Assembly: GCA_034666965.1 (NCBI GenBank)
Contig: JAXDKT010000161.1
Span: 5,878-69,877, forward strand
DNA from: Chersky-267 sp034666965
GTDB taxonomy: Bacteria > Chloroflexota > Limnocylindria > Limnocylindrales > CSP1-4
DNA: 64,000 bases
Reading direction: 5' to 3'
Shown one piece after another: positions 1 to 7,500 of this stretch. Within the stretch, counting starts at the first letter, position 1; every line of letters starts with the position of its first letter. Position numbers and translations under genes: made by a program. The notes beneath the pieces were generated by a model. That model was not told the origin of the DNA, searched no databases, and worked only from the letters and a program-made list of their open reading frames with translations.

Positions 1-1
1 C

Positions 2-2188
2 GGCGCGATCAGTCGCTCGAAGGGGAGCCTGTACCTGCTCGTGACCGGTCGCACGCCCGGTTCGCGCTTCGGAGAGCTCACCCGGCAGGTCGCCGAAACG
101 ATCCACCGCGAGTACTACTACGACGAATCGGCCGGCATCGCGGTGTGCCTGTCGAAGGCGATCAAGGCCGCCAACAAGAAGCTCGGCCACCAGCGCGATC
201 GGGTTGCCGGCGACGAGGCCAACGGCCCGATCGGCGTGGCGGCCGCAGTCGTGCGGGGCAACGAGCTGTACGTCGTCACGATCGGACCGGCGCAGGCGTA
301 CCTCATCCGCCAGGCGCGCCTGTCGACGTTGCCCGATCTCCATCGTGAGCGCGGTCTGCCCACGACCGAGATCGAGCCGGACGTCTGGCGTGGGGAGGTG
401 TCGGTTGGCGACTCGGTGGTGCTCGCCTCGCCCAACCTGATGGCTCGGCTCGGGCCCGACGAGCTCAAGGACGCGATGGTCACCCTCCATCCCCAGTCCG
501 CAATGGAGCACCTCCATCACCGCTTCATCGCTGCCGATGGCAGTGGCAGCGACGGGGCGATCGCCTTCGAGGCGACCGAGGTGTCGGCCACCACCAAGCA
601 GCGCAAGCTCGTTCCGGTCAAACCGGCCGAGCCCCTGGCCGGCTCGCCCGACCGGTCGCCGATCCCGCTGGCCGACAGCGTCACGGCCGGCGCAGCCGCG
701 GTCAGCCAGTCGGCGCGCCAGGCCACATCCGCCGCGGGTGGCGCCGCCGGACGGTTCCTGGGCGGGATGCAGGACCGCCTGCCCAGACGCTCGGATCCGA
801 CCGAACGCCGGGTGACGGGAACCTCCGCCCGGCGCGAGACTCAGCGCCGGGCGGCCGTCGCCGTTCTGGCCCTGGTCGTGGTCGTGGCAACCCTGGGCAT
901 CGGTGTGTGGTTGTTTGCCGGCAAGGAGGGGTCGCCCGGCACGCTCGGTTCGCAGAACGCCGGACAGAAGGCCCTGATGGCCGCTCAGACCGCGATCGGT
1001 CAGGTCTACGGTCCGGGCGTCGACCTGGTCAAGAACGACCCGCCCCGCGCGACCGATCTGCTGAGCGAGGCCTGGCGTCAGCTCGACGCGGCCGCCGCGG
1101 CCGGGGTCCCGGCTGCGGCCATCGACCCGCTTCGGGCCAAGGCCCGGGGCGGGCTCGACGAGCTCTACCGGATGGAGCCCGTCGTAGCGACGGCCCTGCT
1201 CTCCCTGGTCGACGCCAAGCCGGCGGTCGACCTCCGGGGGCTGGCCCTCGGTCCCGACAATGCGCCCTACGTCCTCGACGCGGCGACCCACTCGGTGTAC
1301 CGGATCGACGTCAAGGCCGGCAAGGCCGGGCTCATCGTCAAGGCCGGCCAGGCCGTCGACGGGACCAAGGTCGGCGAGCCCACGTTCATCGCCCGGGCCG
1401 GACCCGACCTGCTCATCCTCGACGCCAAGAACGTCCTGTGGCGCTGGCGTCCAGCCGACCGGACCGGCTCGGGCACCCTGCGCCGGGTCAAGGTGCTCGG
1501 CGCGGCGGGCTGGGGCGACGATGTCAGGGCGATGGGCGCGTTCGAGACCAACCACGAGGCGGGGCTGTACCGCCTGTACGTGGTCGATCCGTCCGCCAAG
1601 CAGATCCTGGCCTACTCGCCGGCGGCTGACGGTGGCGGCTTCCCAGGCGCGGCGAGCCCCTGGTTGGCCGCCCCTCAGGACGTCTCGGCGGTGGACTCGA
1701 TGCTCATCGACGGCGACATCTACCTCTCGCGATCGGGCTCGATCGCGCGCTTCATCAAGGGCGGCAACGCGACCTGGAAACCGGCCGATCCGGGCGATTC
1801 ACTCCTCCGTGCGGCCCCTGTCTATTCGCTCCTGGCCACGGGCGCGATCGGGTCGGACAAGGACAAGGGGCCGGTCTACGGCTACGACCGCCCCAACGGC
1901 CGGGTGATCGCCCTGGCCAAGGACGGCGGCTCCATTGTCGGACAGTACCGCCTCAACGGCGACGACCCGGCCTGGGCCGACCTGCGCGGGATGTACGTGG
2001 TCGCCGGGCTGGGCGACGAGCCCGCGACCCTGGTGTGGATCGACAAGAATCGGGTGATGAGCTCGATCCTGGAGGCGGTCCAGACGCCCACGGCCTCGCC
2101 CGGGCCGGGGTCTGGGGCCAGCCCGTCGGTCAAGCCGTCAGCCACGCCGAAGGCCACCAAGAAGCCGACCAAGACCCCCAAGCCGTGA
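2..2188 (+). CDS. Membrane-anchored PP2C-like/beta-propeller protein, 5' truncated
   Basis: The reading frame is already open at base 2, so the N-terminus lies outside the window. The GTG at 41 is probably internal. The first ~180 residues look like the second half of a PPM/PP2C-type phosphatase fold: a strand with ELYVVTIGPAQAYLIR, then VGDSVVLASPNLM and a late SDGAIAF segment. A proline/alanine-rich linker follows, then one hydrophobic helix near residues 283-304 (VLALVVVVATLGIGVWLF). The ~390-residue outer part has repeated strand/turn blocks (LGPDNAPYVLD, GPDLLILD, DGDIYLSRSGSIARF) suggesting a beta-propeller. The tail is rich in P, T, S and K. The layout suggests a signalling protein with a cytoplasmic phosphatase-like module and an external sensor. 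Catalytic aspartates cannot be judged because the start is missing. The rhomboid gene begins 13 bases downstream, probably in the same operon. Confidence 0.6.
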   Translation, partial: GAISRSKGSLYLLVTGRTPGSRFGELTRQVAETIHREYYYDESAGIAVCLSKAIKAANKKLGHQRDRVAGDEANGPIGVAAAVVRGNELYVVTIGPAQAYLIRQARLSTLPDLHRERGLPTTEIEPDVWRGEVSVGDSVVLASPNLMARLGPDELKDAMVTLHPQSAMEHLHHRFIAADGSGSDGAIAFEATEVSATTKQRKLVPVKPAEPLAGSPDRSPIPLADSVTAGAAAVSQSARQATSAAGGAAGRFLGGMQDRLPRRSDPTERRVTGTSARRETQRRAAVAVLALVVVVATLGIGVWLFAGKEGSPGTLGSQNAGQKALMAAQTAIGQVYGPGVDLVKNDPPRATDLLSEAWRQLDAAAAAGVPAAAIDPLRAKARGGLDELYRMEPVVATALLSLVDAKPAVDLRGLALGPDNAPYVLDAATHSVYRIDVKAGKAGLIVKAGQAVDGTKVGEPTFIARAGPDLLILDAKNVLWRWRPADRTGSGTLRRVKVLGAAGWGDDVRAMGAFETNHEAGLYRLYVVDPSAKQILAYSPAADGGGFPGAASPWLAAPQDVSAVDSMLIDGDIYLSRSGSIARFIKGGNATWKPADPGDSLLRAAPVYSLLATGAIGSDKDKGPVYGYDRPNGRVIALAKDGGSIVGQYRLNGDDPAWADLRGMYVVAGLGDEPATLVWIDKNRVMSSILEAVQTPTASPGPGSGASPSVKPSATPKATKKPTKTPKP

Positions 2189-2201
2189 GCGGCGCCGTGC
2201 C

Positions 2202-2906
2202 GTGATCCCGCTCCGGGACGCCAACCCCGTCCGCCGCCGACCGGTCGTCACCCTGGCGATCATGGCGGCCTGCTTCGCCGTTTTCGGACTCGAGCTCGGG
2301 GCCCAGGCGGCCGGTGGCGAGGCGGGCCTCGAGGCTTTCTTCCGGGCGTACGGCGTCGTGCCGGTCGACCTGCTCGACGCGGTCGACCACGGTCGATGGC
2401 TGAGCATGCCCGTCCTGACCCTGATCAGCCATCAGTTCCTGCACGGCGGCTGGCTCCACATCGGGGGCAACATGCTCTACCTGTGGATCTTCGGCAACAA
2501 CGTCGAGGACCGCCTGGGCCGGCTGGGCTTCCTGCTGTTCTATCTGGCCGGCGGAATGGTTGCCGCGTTGACCCAGGTCGCGATCGACCCGGCCTCGGAC
2601 GTCCCGCTGGTGGGCGCGTCGGGAGCCATTGCGGCCGTGCTGGGGGCCTATTTCGTGCTGTTCCCGCGGGCACGGGTCCTGTCGATCGTGTACGTGGTCG
2701 TGTTCTTCCAGCTGATCGAGGTTCCCGCGGTCTTCGTCCTGGGGCTGTGGTTCCTGCTCCAGGTCATCGACGGGCTGGCCTCGCTGGGGGCCACCGACAT
2801 CGTGGGCGGCGTGGCGATCTTCGCCCACATCGGCGGCTTTGTGGCGGGCATGCTGGCCGGGCTGCTGCTTCGCTCGCGCGGGCCACGACCGCTCGGTGCG
2901 GCTTGA
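2202..2906 (+). CDS. Rhomboid family intramembrane serine protease
   Basis: An intramembrane protease that would cleave transmembrane segments of membrane proteins. The 234-residue product has six or more hydrophobic helices. It carries the rhomboid signatures: a HQFLHGGWLHIGGNM segment in the second helix region, the nucleophile motif GASG (Ser140), and the helix-6 histidine in HIGGF (His209). The GTG start at 2202 gives MIPLRDANP, the N-terminus commonly seen in this family, and follows the upstream stop by 13 bases. Length and the Ser-His dyad both fit an active enzyme. The substrate is unknown. The upstream membrane-anchored sensor is one conceivable client, but that is only inference from proximity. 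Confidence 0.93.
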   Translation: MIPLRDANPVRRRPVVTLAIMAACFAVFGLELGAQAAGGEAGLEAFFRAYGVVPVDLLDAVDHGRWLSMPVLTLISHQFLHGGWLHIGGNMLYLWIFGNNVEDRLGRLGFLLFYLAGGMVAALTQVAIDPASDVPLVGASGAIAAVLGAYFVLFPRARVLSIVYVVVFFQLIEVPAVFVLGLWFLLQVIDGLASLGATDIVGGVAIFAHIGGFVAGMLAGLLLRSRGPRPLGAA

Positions 2907-2941
2907 GCGGCCGCCCAGCGTGGCCCGCCGGATGACCGTGG

Positions 2942-2947
2942 GATAAT
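2942..2947 (+). promoter_or_regulatory. Candidate -10 box for the BFN gene (leaderless)
   Basis: GATAAT ends seven bases before the ATG at 2955, which would put the transcription start at or next to the start codon. No Shine-Dalgarno sequence separates them and no convincing -35 box is visible. Confidence 0.4.
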
Positions 2948-2954
2948 CGCGGCC

Positions 2955-3509
2955 ATGACCGAGCTCGTGGAGATGGTCGTCGAGAGCGTCCGGGTGCACA
3001 TGCCCTCGAGCCAGCACGTGGTCATCCTCAAGGAGCTCGACCACGAGCGCTACCTGCCGATCTGGATCGGCCCCTGGGAGGCGAACGCGATCGCCATGAA
3101 GCTCCAGGGCGTCTCGTCGGAACGGCCGCTCACCCACGACCTGTTCTCGGCGACCCTGGACGAGTTGGGGGTCGCCGTCCGGCGAGTGGTCATCTCGTCG
3201 CTGGCCGAGGAGACCTTCCATGCCCGCCTGTTCCTCGAGTCCGGAGGGCGCGAGCTGGAGGTCGATTCGCGCCCGTCCGACGCGCTCGCCCTGGCCGTTC
3301 GGGTCGGCGTCCGGATCTTCGCCTCGGACGAGGTCCTCGACCGCGCCGGTGTTCGGCCTGACGATGCCGCCGGCTCGTTGGAGGGCCTCGAGTCGACCGA
3401 CGACGCGGCCAACGTGGCCGACCCGCGCCTGGCGGTCTTCCGGGAGTTCATCAACTCGCTCGATCTGGGGGGCGATCTGGGAACCCGGGAGGGCCCCAAC
3501 CGCGAGTAG
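2955..3509 (+). CDS. Bifunctional nuclease (BFN/DUF151) family protein
   Basis: A 184-residue protein whose first ~135 residues match the BFN/DUF151 domain: MVVESVRVH, ILKELDHERYLPIWIGPWEA, and the hallmark SRPSDALALAVR. Plant homologues have DNase/RNase activity; the role of bacterial members is poorly defined. The C-terminal ~50 residues are acidic and probably flexible, without a recognisable UvrB/C motif. The ATG at 2955 starts exactly at the conserved domain and sits seven bases after a GATAAT box. It is followed by a convergent glycosyltransferase gene, so it is probably the last gene on its transcript. Confidence 0.9.
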   Translation: MTELVEMVVESVRVHMPSSQHVVILKELDHERYLPIWIGPWEANAIAMKLQGVSSERPLTHDLFSATLDELGVAVRRVVISSLAEETFHARLFLESGGRELEVDSRPSDALALAVRVGVRIFASDEVLDRAGVRPDDAAGSLEGLESTDDAANVADPRLAVFREFINSLDLGGDLGTREGPNRE

Positions 3510-3552
3510 CCACGCCTGAACCGCGAGCGGCGATGGGGGCTCAAGGCTCATC

Positions 3553-3580
3553 CGCGGCGAGCGCCGAGGCATGCGCCGCG
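3553..3580. terminator. Possible hairpin between convergent genes
   Basis: A 7-bp GC stem (CGCGGCG at 3553-3559, CGCCGCG at 3574-3580) with a 14-base loop lies between the stops of the BFN gene and the GT2 gene. There is no T-run, so intrinsic termination is uncertain. Confidence 0.3.
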
Positions 3581-3581
3581 C

Positions 3582-4415
3582 TCACTCGTCGAGGATGGAC
3601 TCCCCCCGAGCCAGGGCCCGGTCGGGCGACGCCCACATCCGCACGCGCAGGAGCCAGAAGTCGCGCACGGCCCTGAGGATGACCTGCGGGTTGGCCCCCG
3701 TTGGCGACCCCGCCGTGCGTGGATAGTGGGGAACGCCGACCTCGACCACGGTTCGGCCCAGCGTTCGCAGGCGGATCAACAGCTCCGCCGACAGGAACGC
3801 GCCGCCCGATTCGACCCGGATCCCGTGCAAGGCTTCGCGGCGGTAGAGCTTGCAGGCGCAGTCGACGTCGGTCGCCCGCAGCCCGAAGAAGATCCGATTG
3901 GCCAGCCGGTAGCCCCGGGCGTAGATCGTCCGGATGAGCGGGTCGGCCCGGCGAATCCGGTACCCGATCACGACCGCCGGCCGATCCCGGGCCGACATGC
4001 GCTCGGTCAGGCGACCCAGGTCGGCGATCCTGAACTGCCGATCCCCGTCGGTGAACGCCACGAAACCGAACCGGGCGGCGTGGAACCCGGACCGCAGCGC
4101 CGCGCCATAGCCCAGGTTGGTCGGGTGGTGGACGGCCCGGACGATTCCGGGATGGGCCGCGGCCAGCCGGTCGGCGATCTCCCCGGTCCGATCGCGTGAC
4201 CCGTCGTCGACGACAACGATCTCGAACCGATCGGCCAGCGTCGGCAGGGTGGCCAGCGCCTCGATCACGAGCGGCTCGAGGTTGTCTTCCTCGTTGTGGG
4301 CCGGAAAGAAATAGGACAGCTCCGGGACCCGCACGGGGTCACCGGTGGGCGCGCCTTCCTGTTGGCCAAGGTGTGCGTCGCTCACGGCGGGAATGTCTCC
4401 GGGGTGCTCATCCAA
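3582..4415 (-). CDS. Glycosyltransferase family 2, polyprenol-phosphate sugar synthase-like
   Basis: A 277-residue GT2 enzyme of the dolichol/polyprenol-phosphate mannose synthase type. It would transfer a sugar from a nucleotide donor to polyprenyl phosphate at the inner face of the membrane. Motifs in order: FFPAHNEEDNLEPLV, IVVVDDGSRDRTGEI (donor binding), NLGYGAALRSGFHAA, and FTDGDRQF (DxD-like). No C-terminal transmembrane domain is present, so it is the soluble form. The start is uncertain: TTG at 4415 is the longest option and GTG at 4385 is an in-frame alternative; neither has a clear ribosome site. It is divergent from the giant membrane glycosyltransferase gene, which belongs to families that use exactly this kind of lipid-linked donor, so a donor/acceptor partnership is likely. 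Confidence 0.88.
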   Translation of the reverse strand: MDEHPGDIPAVSDAHLGQQEGAPTGDPVRVPELSYFFPAHNEEDNLEPLVIEALATLPTLADRFEIVVVDDGSRDRTGEIADRLAAAHPGIVRAVHHPTNLGYGAALRSGFHAARFGFVAFTDGDRQFRIADLGRLTERMSARDRPAVVIGYRIRRADPLIRTIYARGYRLANRIFFGLRATDVDCACKLYRREALHGIRVESGGAFLSAELLIRLRTLGRTVVEVGVPHYPRTAGSPTGANPQVILRAVRDFWLLRVRMWASPDRALARGESILDE

Positions 4416-4456
4416 GTCGACGGCCGGCCTCGAGCGTCCGACGAAGGACCCTGCGC

Positions 4457-4462
4457 TATACT
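4457..4462 (+). promoter_or_regulatory. Candidate -10 box for the giant glycosyltransferase
   Basis: TATACT is one of very few AT-rich hexamers here and lies in the gap between the divergent GT2 gene and the giant glycosyltransferase. Transcription would begin near 4469, ahead of an AGGAG at 4486-4490. No good -35 box is visible. Confidence 0.45.
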
Positions 4463-4521
4463 CCGCTCCACCTCAGCGCTCGTGCAGGAGACGGACCTCT
4501 CTGGCAGTCGTTCATCCCGGT

Positions 4522-7500
4522 GTGCCCGACCGAGGCAGCGCAGCACCGAGGCGGTCGTTCGAGGCTGCCGGAGCGCTCCTCGCGATCCTGATCCTCGGTC
4601 TCGCCTTCCGCCTCATCATCGCATACGTCCTGCTCCCGGGGTCCGGCTTCGGTGTGGACCGGAGCACCTTCCAATTCTGGGCCAGCGACCTCGCGGCGCA
4701 CGGGCCGTTCGGCTTCTACGGACGCGGCTTCTTCGTCGACTACACCCCCGGGTATCTGTACGTCCTGTGGCTGGTCGGCATCGTCGGCAATGCCCTGGGC
4801 GTCATCGGCGACCTGATCAAGCTGCCCGCGATCGTTGGCGACGTGGCGCTCGCATGGCTGATCCACTCGTTCGTCCGGGAGCTCGGTGGCTCGCGGCGGG
4901 CGGCCCTGATCGGGGCCATCCTGTTCCTGGTCAACCCGGTGACCTGGTTCGACAGCGCCATCTGGGCGCAGGTCGATTCGGTCGGCGTGGTCTTCCTGCT
5001 CCTGGGCCTGCGCGATCTTTGGCGGCATCGCCCCGAGCGGGCCTCGCTCTTCGCGGTCGTCGCCGCGATCGTCAAGCCGCAGCTGGGCATCCTGGTCCCG
5101 ATCATCGCCGTCGTCCTGCTCCGCCGCCACGTCTACGAGTGGCTCCGGCCGCCCGTTGCGGCGTCCGCCGGTGGAGGCCGGTCGACGGATCTGTCGCCGG
5201 CCCGCCCGCGCGGCGATCCCTGGTTCGACCGGCTCGGCACCGGTCCGATCCGCCTGCTCACCAGTGCCGGAATCGGCCTGCTCAGCGCGATCGGGCTGTG
5301 CCTGCCCTTCGGGTTGTCCCCGGTCGGGCTCCTCGACCTGGTGGCCCGGGCCGCGGGCGGATACCCGTACGTCACGGTCAACGCCTACAACCCCTGGGCG
5401 CTCCTGAGCCATGACGGCAACGGGCTGGCTCAGAACGGCCAATGGCTGCGCGATGTGGCGGGTGATCAGACCGGCCAGGCCGCAACCTTGCTCGCCGGAA
5501 TCCCGGCCGTCTACATCGGGACGGCCCTGCTCCTGACGGCGATCGCTGTGGTGGTCATCGTCGTCGCCCGCTGGGCCCGGCCCACCCTGCTCACCCTGGA
5601 CGGCGTCGGGCGGAGGATCGCGGTCGTGACCGACGAGCGCCGCCTGCTCGTGGTGGCGCTGACGGTCCTTGCCCTGGTCTTCTTCGTGCTACCGACCCGG
5701 GTCCACGAGCGCTATCTCTACCCAGCGTTTGCCCTCGGCGCGATCCTCGCGGCCAGCTCGCTCCGCTGGCGGATCGCCTATGTCGTCCTGGCCCTGGCCA
5801 GCTTCGCGAACCTGTACGCGATTCTGCTCACGCCCTTCTACGAAAACCCGGGGATCAAGGACTGGCTGGGGATCGGCGACGCGATCCGGTCGCCACTGGG
5901 GGTGACCCTGGTGGTCGCCGCCCACGTGATGGTGCTCGTCTGGGCCGCGACTGAGCTCCGGCCGGCGGCCATCCGCCGACTCGACCTCGAGACGCTCCGC
6001 GACGCCCTGCGGGAGCGCGCCCGCGAGGACGGCAGCCCCGCCGACACTGAACCGGCGTCCAGGGGCCCGGAAGCCGGGGCCCGGCTGCGAGACCTCGAAG
6101 GCGCCCGGTCTGGCGACCCGGCTGCCATCGGCAGCGGCCCAGTCGTCATGGGCGCGCTCCGCCCCGACAGCCAACCCGCCGGCCAGTCGGGCGGGCTGCC
6201 CCTGCCCTTTGGCCTGGGCGCGGTTCGGGCCCGGTTGTCCGACCGATCGCGCAGTCTCCACGGTGAGGGCGGCGGGCGGCTCGACCGCCTCGACGTCTGG
6301 CTCGTCATCGTCATCGTGGTCGCCAGCCTGGTCCTGCGGACGTTTCGGTTGTCCGAGCCGTACCGGATGCACTTCGACGAGGTCTACCATGCCCGGACCG
6401 CGACCGAGTTCCTCCAGGACTGGCGCTACGGCCAGCCGCACGACATCTACGAGTTCACCCATCCTCACCTGGCGAAGTACGTCATCGCCCTGGGGTTGAT
6501 CGTCGCCGGCGACGACCGGGTGACGGCCCAGCGCTCGCTGGGGACCGCGACCCGGGACGTCCTGGTCGAGCCGCGCTGGCTCGATCCGTCCCTGCCCGGG
6601 GGTCGGGCCGGGGAACGGTTCTATGCGGCCGGCGGGGACCGCCTCACCGCCTACGACCTGGTCGGTCGCCAGGAGATCGCGAGCTGGCCGGTCCCGGGGG
6701 CGAGCGCCCTGGCCCTCGATCCGGTCGCCCATCGGGTCCTGGTCGGGACGGACGGCGGCGCGCTGCTCGCACTCGATACGACCGCCGAGCTCGACCAGCT
6801 CCGGGCCGGCGGCTCCGGGAGCGGCTCGGGCAGCCCGGCGGCTGAGCTCGGCGGGCCGACGGCCCTGGCCGAGGTCGGAGCCCCGATCGTCCGAATGGCC
6901 ATCACCGACGACGGGACCGGGTTGGCCCTGGTCACCGGCGGCGGCGAGGTCGTCTCGGTCGACCCCGGCAGCGGCGCCGTCCTCGCCCGGACGCCGATCG
7001 AAGGCGCCGCGGACGTGGTCGACGGCGGGCTCGGGAATGGCCTGACCGCAGACCCGACGAGCGTGACCGACCCGGCGGCCGCGGCCGGCGTGCTGGCCGG
7101 GATCACCGGCGGGGACCGGGCCGACTACCAGGCCCGCCTGGCGAAGGCGGCCACCGGCGACGCCGGCGAGCTCGTCGTGCTGGCCGGCTTCCCGGATGAC
7201 CAGCGTGCGCCAATCGATGCCGCGATCGCCGATGGCCGGCTGACAGGCTTCACGGTCACGCCCCTGCCCCGGATCGCGGTTACCGGTTCGAATGGGCTGT
7301 CATTCGTGTCGCCGGCCACCGGCGAGGTTGTCGATACGATCGAGCTCGATGCCGCGGGTCGCGGCGTGGCCAAGGTGACCGGGATCGACAAGCCGACGGT
7401 GTACGTCGCCCTGGCCGACCGGCGGGTGGCCGTCGTCGAGATCGGCGAGTCCGACGGCAAGGTGCGGCCGCATCTCGACACGACGTTCTGGGTCCCGGGC

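Noticed and set aside
4345..4521. Longer start for the giant glycosyltransferase.
   Set aside because: It overlaps the divergent GT2 gene and precedes the TATACT box, and its sequence is C/S/R-rich without a membrane segment.
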